Under the pieces are notes generated by a model, which was not told the DNA's origin, made no database searches, and worked only from the letters and a program-made list of their open reading frames with translations. A program made the position numbers and the translations under genes. A DNA stretch of 64,000 bases from Dromiciops gliroides (lineage: Eukaryota > Chordata > Mammalia > Microbiotheria > Microbiotheriidae), in the NCBI RefSeq assembly GCF_019393635.1, contig NC_057863.1:623790791-623854790 (forward strand), given 5' to 3'. This document shows positions 1 to 13,100 of the stretch, piece by piece. Numbering within the stretch: position 1 is the first letter of the stretch; the number at the start of each line of letters is the position of its first letter.

Positions 1-1492
1 TGGTAATTGGAATGATCTAGGATTTCATTGGTCTGGGTCCACCCTGCATTGCCGTGGGTCAGTGGTCCAAGAGTTGGCTCCTGCTCTCAGCCTCCTAACA
101 TTGCCACCTGACCAACTACTTCTCATCACCTCTCCTGTTAAAAAAAGAAGAGAAAATACTAGGCCTCCAGCCGGACTGGGTATGTGTCTGAAGAAGTGAT
201 CACGTTCCACAGGCTTCCTGGGCAGCGTCACTGAGTGATACTGCTCGCACATCCAAAGCGTGCTAAGTCACAGAGAATGTCTGGTCCTTGCCCTTTCTGG
301 ATGTTCAAATCATCTCTTTTGAAAAGTACAGGCTCTGAAGCCGCCTCCTGGAGACCATCCCAAGACCAGTTTGGTTTGTCCAAGATTTTACTGTTCTTTT
401 TTTTCTGTCATCAAACTGGAATTCACAAGCAACACCACCCAGGGCGAAGTGATGCCAGAACCAGGGGAAAGTCAGCTGGGAGCCAGGGTCACATTCCTCC
501 TGTTCCCTTAGGAAATGGGGCTGCCCTCGGTTTGTTTTTTTCAGATCGAGCTACCAAAAAAGTAACAGCCCCAGGGGAGACAAGCCTTTCCCCTGGAACC
601 CGACCAATGAATGATTCAGTCAGAGCTGCCCAAAACTGGCACCTGCTTTGGCCGTTTTCTCAGGCAAGAGGGGGGAGCGCATTGATGCCACCATCACCCT
701 TCCCTCTCCACTGTGATTAGCACATGGCAGAGAAATGGATAGAGAGGCGCTGTTACGACGGGGGTGTGGGATCACGTTTAACTGCAAACCTTTCTCTTCT
801 TAGCTTGGGGAGAAAGCGCTTCAGTGTCACTGCTGATCTGTTTGGGTGGAGATTGAGCTTTGGGAGTGCGGGGCTGGCTCAATAATCCTTAGAATGCCAC
901 CCAGAGTGTTAGCCACCAGGCCTGGACCCCAGTCCCCTGGTACTCTTCTGAAATTGTCATCTACCAGTGACAACAAGTGAGGACTTTGTTGCGGTTGCCA
1001 TTTGAAAGGGGCTGGTGTTTTATCTCCTCACTTCTGCCGTGTTTGCCAGCCCACAGATTAGTGATGCATAGTCCAGCCTGCCCCTAGTGAAATGGAAAAA
1101 ACAGAAGGACCCGTTTTGGCCAGTGTAGATATGAATGCAGTCTAATTTCCTGCCCAGATTTAACCAGGGGACTTGTGGGTAACGTTTCAGGAATGTGACC
1201 ACTACCATATAGTGTGGCTCATGAGGGTTAGCCTAAGTTCTGGGCTCACCCCCAAGAAGAGTTTAAACCAGCCAGATTAAAAATCCAGGAGCCTGTTTAC
1301 AGCTCATGATGCTTGGAATGAAAGCTTTGGGTCTAGAAAGGCCTGTGCATCCTGGTAGTGGACAGTCATTTCTATTTATAGAGTTCCATACTTCATCCTT
1401 ATAACCTCCCCCTTAGTAGCTGGGTCTGGGGTTCTTACTCCTGTCCTGTAAATGAAGAAACTGAGCCCCCGACGAAGCCAGCCCCGCCCGTG

Positions 1493-1493
<1 letters not shown>

Positions 1494-1544
<51 letters not shown>
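1494..1544. repeat. (CA)n microsatellite
   Basis: About 25 uninterrupted CA units in MTOR intron 36. A pure tract of this length is usually polymorphic. Confidence 0.98.
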
Positions 1545-1546
<2 letters not shown>

Positions 1547-2139
1547 CAGACTTGCTAAGTCTGACCTGAGCCATGCCATCTCTACCCAGAAGATAGGGGG
1601 AAATGGATGCTCTGCCCCATTTGCTCTTAAATGTAAGCTTCTCCAGCTGTGGTCATCTCTCCTGCCCCACCCCCTGCCTGCTGCACTGGGACCCTGGAAA
1701 GAGGAAGCCATGATTAAGCAGCTGTCATTTCTTAACAGAATGTGTAGTCTACCTCCCACGTATGTGTAGTACCTGACCTTAATCATCTGTCCTTGCTGTA
1801 GATCTGTAAAGGTACAGAAAACCTTGGTCCCTTAAGGAATCCCATGAGAACAGATTCCCATTCTTTGTTGGGGGTTGGCCCCTTGTTCTGAGGTACAGTA
1901 ACTAGCTAGCCTCTGTGCCTTAAGGAGGGAAGAGATCTCATCTCCCCCCCGTACCCCTGACAGGGGTGTCCTTAGCCATCTGGTTTTCGCTGGACACCTT
2001 GGCACATCAATGTAAGGCAGGAGGGTTTCCTCAGCTAGGAAATGCAGCTGGTGTCCTGACCTTTACAGCCTTGACCCACACAAGTCTACCCTCCTTTGGA
2101 GATTATAAGCCATTCAGTGCTGACTCTTCACTCTAATAG

Positions 2140-2260
2140 TGATAATAATGCTAATTAGCATTTGTGCAGCACCTACTTGTGTCAGGCCCTGTGCTAAGCA
2201 CTTTACAAATGGTATCTCATTTGCTCAACAAACCGTTGCCATTAAACTCTCCCAATGCTT
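2140..2260 (-). repeat. MIR fragment
   Basis: agcacctacttgtgtcaggc cctgtgctaagcactttaca is the reverse MIR core. Confidence 0.7.
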
Positions 2261-2614
2261 CACTCTTTAAAGAGAAAGACTCCCTTGTCCTGTCACAGGC
2301 CTGGGATATTAATGCAGTGCTCTTTTCAAAACCATTCTTGCCTGCCTCTGGTAAGTGATGAAATCTCACTCTGGAAGGCAGGTGTCTGGGGGAGACAGGT
2401 GTCTTGTTAATGTCTGTGTTTCTGTTCCATCCCCACACGTGGACTCACCACCTGATGAATTGCCTTCCACGCAGTTCTGGATCTGATTTAAAACCCTGTT
2501 TCTTGATATGAATTAATTCATCATTATGTTGGAAAGTAATTGAGGTTGTTTTCCCTACTTCCTCATCTCCCAAAAAAAGTCACAAGTTATTTCTGGCTAC
2601 GAGATCCCTGTCGG

Positions 2615-2733
2615 GACAGTGACGGTTAAGTGACTTGCCCAGGGTCACACAGTGTCAAGTGTCTGAGGCTGGATTTGCACTCAGGTCCTCCTGAATCCAG
2701 GGCTGGTGCTTTATCCACTGTGCCACCTAGCTG
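2615..2733 (-). mobile_element. Marsupial tRNA-derived SINE (WSINE1/SINE1_MD type)
   Basis: Reverse-oriented copy: ggttaagtgacttgcccagg at the left, ccacctagctgccccc at the right. Older than its neighbour and lacking part of the left end. Confidence 0.85.
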
Positions 2734-2744
2734 CCCCCGGGACT

Positions 2745-2885
2745 TTTTTTTAAGTGAGGCAATTGGGGTTAAGTGACTTGCCCAGGGTCACACAGCTAGT
2801 AAGTGTTAAGTGTCTGAGGCCGGATTTGAACTCAGGTACTCCTGAATCCAGGGCCGGTGCTCTATCTACTGCGCCACCTAGCTGC
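2745..2885 (-). mobile_element. Marsupial SINE inserted beside another, with TSD
   Basis: Full-length reverse copy flanked by an 11-bp direct repeat CCCCCGGGACT (2734-2744 and 2886-2896). It landed exactly at the head of the previous SINE. Confidence 0.9.
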
Positions 2886-3995
2886 CCCCCGGGACTATTT
2901 TTTATAGAAAAAAATTACAAACAACTTGGCCACTTAATGATGATGATGGATCTCATGCTTGGGTTTGTCTCTGTGGTTGATTTTTTTTTCACCCTTCTCC
3001 AAGGAAGGAGCCAGAAGTGGCTTCTACTTGAAATTTCCCCTTTTTGCACATAATTGTCAGTGCTGCTACTGCCCGTTCTCCATATCAGTGAATTTGGATT
3101 ACACTCTACCTTTGGTGTGTTCCACACTTGCCCATTCCCTTCATTTCAGCCTCTGAAGATCTTTCAAAATGGAATTGACCCCATCTGTCCTGAGCACTTT
3201 GACACAAGTAGTCATGGGAAGTTGAGCAGTTTATTTGTCTAGAGGCAGGAGGCTCGGTCAGACAACCTCCTCAAGTGCCTTCTGCCTCTGACTGCAGTTC
3301 TAAGGCCTTCTGTGGGTGAGGCACCTGCCGAACTCCTCTCCTCTCCTCCCTGCCTTCCATCCCCACACACAACACACACTCATCCGCACTCAACCTTAGT
3401 TTACATCATGTCTCACCTCAGGCTTTGGCCTTGAGGTCACGCTGTCTTATGCTAAGGCTGTTGGACATCTCCTTCGCTGGTCCTTCCTCCCTTTTGCCAC
3501 CATCTTACAAGCTCAGAGGCTGCATCTACAAGAGACTCCCCTGCCTTGTTTCCCCTTGAGCAAACCCAGTTTGCCCAGATCTGGGTGCTCTTTTTCACCT
3601 CCCTGCTTGGATGTCTTTATGGTCCAACTTGGGAAACAGCCCAGAGATCCTTGCAGCCCACCCCCCTCCATCCGCCCTTCCTTCCCTCTTCATGAACTGT
3701 GGTTTCACGTTGGCCCAGCATAAGCTGTTGCTGTCACCAAGCATATGTACCCTGTCCCAGACAGACTAGACACACTGTCATGGTTTATGGGAGAGCAGGC
3801 ACAGGGACTTGGCTAAGTTAAACTTCTTGTCAAGCCAGGCCTCTGGACTGCCTGCACAGAGCTGCGGAGCTGGGTGGGAGGAACAGAGGGGTCCTGGCTC
3901 CTGGGGGCCAGTCTGGGGGCAAATGGGAGCCCTCGGAGGTGACCGTGGGCCCGCCGTGTGGTCACTCCTGACCCTATCCTTCTGCTCTGTTCCAG

Positions 3996-4111
3996 ATCGA
4001 CGCTTTCCAGCACATGCAGCACTTTGTGCAGACTGCGCAGCAACAGGCGCAGCATGCCATCGCCGCTGAGGACCAGCAGCGCAAACACGAGCTACACAAG
4101 CTCATGGCCCG
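3996..4111 (+). CDS. MTOR: MTOR exon 37 (FAT domain)
   Basis: Begins after ...tctgttccag and ends before gtgcgt. Starts in phase 0 with [10 protein letters not shown] and ends inside the R codon of LHKLMAR. Corresponds to human residues 1711-1749, alpha-helical FAT repeats. A few substitutions relative to human (for example QTAQQQ for QTMQQQ) show a diverged orthologue, not a pseudogene. Confidence 0.96.
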
Positions 4112-7100
4112 GTGCGTCGCTGCTCTCGCCCTGTTCCCTGGTGCTGGGTGTGCGGCATGACAGGCCCTCTGTCCACGAGACCTTACCCATGGCCCTCTGG
4201 CTCTGCCATCCCAGCCCACCTCCCCCACGGCTTGAGCATCCTCACACAGCGCACACACCTCTTCCCCATGCTGCGGCTCCAGGCCCTCAGCTTCCTTCCT
4301 CTGGCCCATTCAGTCATACTACATGCTCCCCTGTGATGCAAAGGGAGGACCTCTGGATTTGAGTTCCAGGCTCTGGGTTTGAATCCTGCCTCTTCCTCTT
4401 ACTACTTTGTGACCTTGGGCAAATCACTTAACCTCTCTAGGTCTTGTTCTCGCATTTATCCAATAAAGAGGAAGCACTTTCTCTTCAGGGGCCTCTGAGG
4501 CCCCTACAATCCTGTCCAGCTGCCCCATGGCCCATTGGCCTTCAGCCTTGGCTGTTAGAAGTAAGGGAGAATCACGGGGAAATGAGGCTGACCCCAGCCA
4601 TGATTTCTCTAAGACCCCATCAGCAGAGAAGCCTATTCTGTATGACAGGTTTTCATCAGCATCTAGGCAGCTTGTACTCCCAGTGAAGGAGAGGGAAGAG
4701 ACCATTGACCTAAAGCCCCCTCCTCAAGCCTCTGTTTCACCCCGATGTTCTCTAGACATCCCGACAGCTCTGGGGAATTCCAGCCTGACGTCCTAGGGCC
4801 TAGAGGCTTCCGTTCTAGTTCTGGGATGTGCCACTGGTTGGGCAGCCCCTGGCCAGTCCCTAGACCTCTGGGTTTATTTCCTTCTCCAGAAAGTGAGAGG
4901 CAACCCTACTGGCTTATGCATGGCTAACGGGGCCTTGGCCCTTTAGAGACAGAGCCTGGCCCATGGCCAAGCCGGGCCTCTCATCCTGACAAAGGAACCC
5001 CTTTCTTGGTGTGTCTTGGCATGGCTAGGTGCTTCTTGAAGCTGGGTGAATGGCAGCTGAATCTACAAGGCATCAACGAGAGCACCATCCCCAAGGTCCT
5101 GCAGTACTACAGCGCCTCCACAGAGCATGACCGCAGCTGGTACAAGGTAAGGGCTCTGGGGAGGGGGAGCACCATGGACTAGTGGGCCTCCACGGGGCCT
5201 GTGACGGGCTGCCTTCTTCATCCACCTCAAGTGGCCACTGAGGGAGCTGGCAAAGGGGCGCTCCTGCCTGACCACAGGTCGCTGTATCACTCATGTCATG
5301 AGATGACCGGCCTTCTCGGGCTCCTTTTGCTCTCTGGGGTCACTGGTGCTTGTATGTGGGTGGCAGGAGGGACCTAGCTGGGGGAGGAACAAAGCAGTCA
5401 TGTTTGGCAGCCTGTTCTCCTGGGATCCAGAGTGAGGCCCGAGGACCTCAGCTTCCTGTAGGCCAGCTCTTCTCTCCCCCTGAATCCTGGGCTTTTCGGT
5501 CCTACCTTGTGCTCAGCCCTGGAGGTTAGCTTTCTCTGTTTATATTGGAAGATTCTGAAAAGCATCCTCTTAGGTCACAGGAAATGTCTCAAAAAATAAA
5601 TAACAAGATTTAGGAAACATATGAAAGCTGTTATTCAGTAACGAAGAGCTGGTTCTCAGCTGCGTGGTTAGCCAAACACCCCTTTCTCCTTTGGGAATTT
5701 CTAGGTGAGGCTGTCCCAGACAGCTGTGATGGCAGGAGCAGATCTGCTGAGCCCTTTGTAGACTTTTAAAGTGGCTGAGAAATGCTGTTTGAAATGTACT
5801 GTGTGTTTATTTCCGTGTCCTTAGTGTGTGAGGAGTGGTCGGCCTTGGAGTTAGGACAACCTGGCTTCATGTCCCACCTACGCTATGGGTGAGTCTGGGC
5901 AAGTCACCAGTCTCTCAGGGGCCCAGTCAGTTTTCTTAAGACTAGACAGTGCTGACCAACATTGCTGTGGGGAGTTTGCTCATCTGAGAAAGGGTAGAAA
6001 TGGAAATCTCGGTACATGCTCTGTGTTAATGTAGCGTGGGCAGGGCAGCACGGCCTGGTGGATCCCAAGTCAAGCCCCTGCCATGCCACGAATCAGCAGG
6101 ATACTTCATTTCCCCTCACAGGGCCCACATTTCCTCATGTAAAACAAGGAGGTTGGAATGGATGGCCTCTGAGAGCCCTGCTAGGTCTAAAGTTCATGAA
6201 AAGAACACTGAAGTGGTCAGAGGATAAGAATGCTTCTCAGAAGGGTTACACCTGGTCAGTGACTCCATGGAAGAATGCTCCAGGTCCCTAATAAGAGGAG
6301 AAATGCAACTCACAACAACCCTAAGCTTTCTTCTCCTGTCCCGCAAAGAAAGGTGACCAAAAGTGGGAGTGGCCAGTGTCGGAGGTGTTGTGGAAGGATG
6401 GGCACCCTCACGCTTTGTTGGTGGAGCTGTGGTTCAGTCCAGGCATTCCATGCTCTTTGATCCAGAGAGCCTGCTGCTAGGTATACAATACAAGGAGATC
6501 AGTGACCAAAAGAGAGGCCCCATATTCACTCGAATCTTTCTACAAAGCCCTCTGGGGAGTAGCAACAATGTGGAAATAAAGTAGATGCCTGTCAATAGGG
6601 TTGTGGTACAGGAATGTAATGGATAACACTGTGCCAAGTAAGAACCAGTAAACGTGAGTACAGAGAAACACAGGAAGATGTATATATAGCGACTGAAATA
6701 AGCAAGGTGACAGTCTCTGAAAATGGTGCAGGCTCAGCTTTGATGGCAAACTCAGTCCAGATAGTCTTGCTATGAGGATGCTCAGGACAGTGGGAGAATC
6801 ACTGGCTCCAGAGTCAAGCTCTGGATTCAAATCCACCTCTCGCCCAACACGCTTGTGTGAGCCTGAGAAGGCACTTGATTCCCCTGCTTCCTCTCTATAA
6901 AGTGAGAGGACTGAACTAGCTGCCCTCCGGGGTGCCCTCTGCAGCTTTGGAGCCAGCATTCTGTGACCTGGGCATCTGTGATTTCCCTGGTGTAGGGCAC
7001 ACGTGGTAAGGAAGCTCCCACCACTGGTACCCATCAGCAGCTCTGCCGTTGCTGAGAGTATTGGAAGTGCTGGCTGAGTGACAGCAAGAGAGTTGAAGGA

Positions 7101-10100
7101 AGCAAACCGAGATCAGGCATAGGGTTTTGAAGTTCCAGCTACATCTTTTTTTTTTTTTTTTTTTTTTTTTTAGGCAGTGGGGGTTAATTGACAGCTAGTA
7201 AGTGTCAAGTGTCTGAGGCCAGATTTGAACTCAGGTACTCCTGAATCCAGGGCCGGTGCTTTAACCACTGCACCATCTAGCTGCCCCCCCAGCTACATCT
7301 TTAAGTCAGCGCAGGCACAGTACAGTGTCCCACACCACCCCCATTCATAGCCTTGTTTTCAGCTATCAAAGAAATTCCATTCATTAGCTATTTGTAAGCA
7401 ACTACTGTCACCAAGATGCTTTCTCAGACACAGGACTTTGTCCCTGTGGGTGCTCCCACCCGTCCGGTTTGCAGCCCCTCTCTAGTTTAGGAGGTAGTCT
7501 GTTTTAGAGCCATTCTGCCTGAAAAACTCATCGCCCCATGGCCAATGCCATGAGGTCCCTGCAGCCTTAGCTTGGCTGCTCCTCAGCTCCAACTTTGATG
7601 CTTCTGTGGTTTCCAGGCTGGGGTGGTCTAGCCTTCTGGAGCCCCCCAGGTCACTGCCGTGTTATAGCAAGATGCTGTAGTGAGTTGGGCTGGGCCCCAA
7701 GCCGGGGAGAGGCAGCACCGGGACAGATTGGAGGCGGAAGAGGCCACTCCCTGCACTGGCCATCAGGGATAGTTTGGTGGAGAAGATGGTGTCAGGCCCA
7801 GGCCTTGGACATTAGAAAAGAGGCCCAGCAGGAAGATGGAAAGATGGGGAACTGCACACAGATGGGAGCAGGTGGGACAGAAGAGTGACCCTCCTGGAGC
7901 CAAGCAGGAAAATGGGGGCAGTCTAAGATCTTCAGCAATAAGGAAGGAAGCAAATGCTCGTGGGTTCCACCATAAGGTAGATGGTTTTAAGCCTCAAGAT
8001 CTTGTCCATGTGTAAAAACCCCTAGGATTCCCAGGGGCTTGCGAGTTCAGAGTGAGTCAGCACTGTGCCGTGGTGGGCACGAGAGCCAAAGCATTTGTGT
8101 TGTGTCCTGAGTGTGGGGGGAGATGGTCCCGTTGTTCTCTGCAGATCTGGAGACATCTGCCTTCCTCATTGCACTTAGCGTGGAGCACTGTGTTTTAGGG
8201 AGGACAGTGACATCCGCAGAATGACCAGGATGGCAAAGGGCTGTGCCCTGTGGGGCTCAGCACTGCCTGGAAAAACAAAGGCTTCAGAGGGAGAAGAGCC
8301 TTCTTTGGTGACCACCAGGCAGTCCACATCCAGGGCGGTGCTGACTAAGTGCCATCTGACATTCCACACGAACCTCTTGTGGAACCCCTCCAAGGAAGAA
8401 GAACCTACCACGCCTCTAGGCAGCCTGTCCTGCCTCTAGAGAGCTCCAGGTGCTGGGGAGTCTCGTTGGGCATCTCTGTCCCCCTGGCACTGAGGCCAAA
8501 CCAAACACGGCCAAGGGAACCCTTTACATGCCTGACAACAGCTGGGGAGGCCCCTGATCTACCTCTCCTCTAGATTCATCCTGTGGTGTGGACCAAAGCC
8601 CTTGGCCTTCCTGGTTACCCTGCTCTGGACTCTCCTCCTTATCCGTGTCCTTAACTCAGGCGGCCAGATGTGAAGGGTCTGAGCAGGCTCTCTGTCCCCT
8701 CTGCATTTGGGGGAGCTCTGCCCGCCTCAAATGTGCGGTCCTAGAGCCACCACGTGGCAGGAGGACAGGTGGGCTCGTTCAGTTTGTCCCGGAGGGCCAA
8801 GCTCAGCTCCCTGATGAGAAACTGCAGCGCGGCCTGTGTGCGGTGAGAGCCGCCCGGAGGCAGGGGCCAGCCGACCCTCTGTCTAGCCAGAGTGCTGTAG
8901 AAGGGAGGCTGGTTTGGGTGCTCAGGAGACAGAGTGGCGTCTGAGGTCCCTCCCACAGTCCCACATCAGGGCTTCCAACCTATGCCCACTCTCTCCTCTC
9001 CACAGGCCTGGCACGCCTGGGCAGTCATGAACTTTGAGGCTGTGCTGCACTATAAGCACCAGAACCAGGCCCGAGACGAGAAGAAAAAGCTCCGTCACGC
9101 CAGCGGGGCCAGTGTCACAAGCGCCCACACGGAGGGCAGCAACAGCGAGAGCGAGGCCGAGAGTGCGGACAACAGCCCTGTGCCCTCGCCTGTGCAGAAA
9201 AGGGTCACCGAGGTACATGCCCACATGTGTGTGCACGTGTACTAGGGCCGCCCCTGGTCCTCGCCTGTGCTGGAAGAGGTCCCAGAGCATGTCGGGATTC
9301 GAGGTCTGGGCATCAATCAGCACGTGTGCCTGGGAGTGGGGGGCTGCTGGCTGAGGCCCAGCTCCAGAGCCGATCCTGAGAGAATGAGAGCATTGTCTGC
9401 ATGCACCTGCACGTGTGGGTGGGATCGTGTCTGCAGAGAGTGTGGTCTGGGATGACTCATGCTGCTCCTCCTCTGCTTTGCCTGATCTCACTTCAGACCA
9501 CATAGGGGGCAGCTGGCAGACCCTGAGAACAACGTGTTCCTGAGTTTCTCCCCTTCTCTCCCCCAGCCATCCAGTTGTGGGGGGTTTCTCTTAGCCCAAA
9601 ATGTGACTAACACTTGTGTCCCGGCAGGATCTGTCCAAGACACTTCTGATGTACACGGTGCCTGCTGTGCAGGGCTTCTTCCGCTCCATCTCTCTGTCCC
9701 GGGGCAACAACCTTCAGGACACCCTCAGGTACCTGGCAGTGAGAGGAGAGAATGAATGTAAAGGCCTGACTTCCTGAGAGCACATCAGCCACTTCACACC
9801 ACTGTCTGTCGCAAAATTCATGAATGCAGGCTCTCCTTTGGCTGTGTTTGAACACATACATACATTTGACCCTTGATATGTAGTAGTCTATGTGTCCTAA
9901 TGCAAAAATGAAGGGAGGAGGGGGCAGCTAGGCGGCACAATGGATAAGGCACTAGCCTTGGATTCAGGAGGACCTGAGTTCAAACCCAGCCTCAGACACT
10001 AATTACTAGCTGTGTGACCCCCTGGGCAAGTCACTTAAACCCCATTGCCCTGCGGGAAAAAAAAATGAAGGGAGGAGCATTGGAGAAAACCCCAGACACC

Positions 10101-13100
10101 CTGGGCAGACGGGCAGAGTGGGCCCAGGAGGAGGCATGGTGCTTCTGAAACCCCTTCCTCTGGGCCCATGAGCTACAGAGCACTGGGTACCAGGAGAAAA
10201 CTGGTCACGGGGCTGCAGATAGCGGATTGGGGCGGCTTCTGCCTCTTCTGGCATTTCTAGCCATAGCAAGCCAGTTCCCTGGTTCTTGCCAAGCCCAGGT
10301 GGATCCCCTGTCCCTCCTTGCTTGGATCCATCAAGCAGGAAGGTCTGCTACTAATTTACCTCTGGGCTCATCCCTCCCCATCTGTGTATCTAAGAGGGGG
10401 GCGTGGGTCTTAGGGATGATCTTTGGGTAATTGATTTCTCATGTTCCTCGTTGGTGTTAATGAGGACCAGCACCTGTCATTGCCGTTCGTGGGAAAGTGA
10501 GGGCAGTACTTGGTCCGTTGGGCCTGGTTCCCTCCTTGAGCAGTGTGGCGACATTCGAGAGCCACTGCTGTGGATCAGTCAGCTCCCTCTCTCTTCAGTG
10601 TCCGTGGCAAGAGAGGACCATGTGTGCCCTGAAAAAAGAACTCATAATCTCCTCATTTTTTTGGTTTTTCTCCAGAGTCCTCACCTTGTGGTTTGACTAC
10701 GGGCACTGGCCAGATGTAAATGAAGCTCTCGTGGAAGGGGTGAAAGCAATCCAGATTGATACCTGGTTACAGGTGAGGCTGGGCTGATTCTTCCTTCCTT
10801 CCTTCCTTCTCTTGGAATCCTGTCACATCTGGAATCAAGCTTTATGCAGGAGCTGGAATGCCCACTTGCTCTTCAAGAAAGGAAACAGAAAGTCTTTACC
10901 TGTTGGACTTTGGCTCTCAGTTTTAGGCCAAGCTTTCCCAAGACACTGTTGGAGCAGGGAAAATGGCGGATCGTTTCACAGTCTAACAGTATTTCTTTGG
11001 GTATCCATGACTTGGTAGATGGGGTCACTCTCCCTACTGGTGTTCCTCAGTTTGCACAACTCCTCACCCTGTGTCTGAGCGAAATACGAACTCTTGCCAT
11101 CCAGCAAGTTTGATCCTCCCATAGCTGCTGTTGCCTACCTCCCCCAAGCTTTGGGTGAAATCGGTACAGCCTTCAGGAGCCCAGGGTTGCCTTTACACCA
11201 CAGCGAGGCTCCTCAGAAGGACTTTGGAGGCTGGCCAGTTGAGCCAGGCCAATTACAGTCACTGTTCTCCACCCAGAAGAGTAACAAGAATTGCTCTTGT
11301 GTCTCCTCTCGAATCCCAGGTCATCCCGCAGCTCATTGCAAGAATCGATACTCCCCGGCCCTTGGTTGGACGCCTTATTCACCAGCTCCTCACAGACATT
11401 GGTCGATACCATCCCCAGGTATGTCCAGTCTTCAGGCCGGTATTTTTTAGTATACCCTCCTCTTAGTTGCCTAAGAGTATTCAGGTAATTTTGCCTTGGG
11501 AGGAGGGGCTTGTGGCCGTTGTGAGAGGGCTGGTCACTCCTACTTTGGCCAAGAGCATCCCTAAAAGTTTATCATCTGTCCTCCTGACTGTTGAAACGAT
11601 TCTTAATAGTTGAGCTGGACCAGCTCGATGCCGTCCTCCTCCTTCACCCACTTAAGCCATCCTTGGCTGCGTGTTAGGCACGTGTACCCATTTTCCTTCT
11701 TGATTTGTTTCAGGCTCTGATTTACCCACTGACTGTGGCCTCCAAATCCACCACCACAGCCCGCCACAACGCGGCCAACAAAATTCTGAAGAACATGTGT
11801 GAACACAGTAACACCCTGGTGCAGCAGGCCATGATGGTGAGTCTTCAGCCACCACTTAGAATAGCGGCATCTTCCCTCTGCTCAGGGAAGGCCTGGTGCA
11901 CCCTCTGGCGGCCAGAAAGCCCCAGGGAAGTGATTCATCTCACTGTTTCCTCCTCCCTGTCTTTGGTCTAGGTGAGTGAGGAGCTGATCCGAGTGGCCAT
12001 CTTGTGGCATGAGATGTGGCACGAAGGTCTGGAAGAAGCTTCTCGTTTGTACTTTGGAGAGAGGAATGTGAAAGGGATGTTTGAGGTGCTCGAACCCCTG
12101 CACGCGATGATGGAACGGGGACCCCAGACTCTGAAAGAAACCTCCTTTAATCAGGTAGGGACAAGAGGTGCTGAACTGGGACCCTCTTTCACCTAGGATG
12201 CCATCTTTTCCAAAAGGCTCTTAGACAAAGGCCACTAAGCATGCTAAACCATAAGAAAGCAAGCAGGCACATTTTCTGTTGAAGGAACCCTGGGCTTGGG
12301 CCCAGCCCATGGGGGACCCATCATGAAATCCTAATGTGTGACACTGGCAAGACTTAAGAGGGAGGGCCTTGGACAAGCTCCTCACACTCCTCACCAGGGG
12401 CTCAGACAGGGCCTTCCAGGTTCTGTTGTGCATCTGACCATCTGTAGGGAGTTCTAGCCTCTTCAGCAGTCCTGGTCAGAATTCTTCAGTGCCTTTGCTA
12501 GAAAGGCGCTTCCCAGGCTTCCTTGACAACCCTCCAAATAGTTCACATTTCTCTAGTGTTTGATGATTTGCCTAAGGCCATCCTCACAGCCATCCTGTGA
12601 AGCAGGTAATGCACAGAAGTGCCAGGGCTCCCAGACTGGAAGGCTGAGAAGAAAGCACGTTGATAAGTCACACAACTGAGCTGTCATCTAAGTCATTATA
12701 CTCTCCAGGAGAAAAAGAAAGGAAAATCAAAAATTAACAAGGTGAAGCCACCACAAACAGGAAATGGAGATTATTATCAGAAGATGCTCTAAGCCAGTAA
12801 AACTGAGGATTCAGAGGAAGCGAGTTTCTGCAAAAATAGAAACTCAAGCTAACAAGAAATAGAAAATTCACAAAGACAACCATAATCTTAGAATTGGAAC
12901 AAGCTATGGAGGAATCGATAAAGATGGAGAAACAAGCCAAATGTAGGGACAAGTGAATTCTACCAGACATTTGAAGAGCAGTTGTTCTCTATACTGCAGA
13001 AATGATTGGCCAACACAGAGCTAGAAAATACGGGAAAAGAGAAAGCAGGGAACTGTGGGTCAGCCTCACCTGTGAATAGTAATGCCCCCCAAATGTAAAT

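Larger units (their letters stand above)
1..3995 (+). other. MTOR: MTOR intron 36 (3' part)
   Basis: No exon was recognised here; the exon expected before IDAFQ (ending ...MWKSARK) is absent, so it lies left of the window. Contains a (CA)n microsatellite, one MIR, two adjacent marsupial SINEs and otherwise unremarkable single-copy-looking sequence. Confidence 0.75.
5147..9005 (+). other. MTOR: MTOR intron 38
   Basis: 3.9 kb. Holds old tRNA-derived SINEs (about 5825-5990, 6060-6200, 6785-6950), an L1 ORF2 3' fragment (about 6270-6690) and a WSINE1-type SINE (7149-7288). A CR1-like fragment near 8300-8450 reads gaacctaccacgcctctagg. No coding signal. Confidence 0.7.

Noticed and set aside
235..720. 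161-codon + strand open frame near the left end
   Set aside because: No recognisable domain, low-complexity start and no similarity to MTOR exons; chance frame in an intron.
1376..1786. Open frames of 136 (-) and 105 (+) codons over the CA repeat
   Set aside because: They exist only because (CA)n has no stop codons (HTHTHT / VCVCVC). No homology or splice logic.
1..3995. ANGPTL7, which is nested in an MTOR intron in human
   Set aside because: No fibrinogen-like or angiopoietin-like exon is seen on either strand. The nested gene belongs to an intron further upstream, outside this window.
3958..4362. 134-codon + frame and 111-codon - frame overlapping MTOR exon 37
   Set aside because: Shadow frames over a GC-rich coding exon; the true frame gives [10 protein letters not shown].
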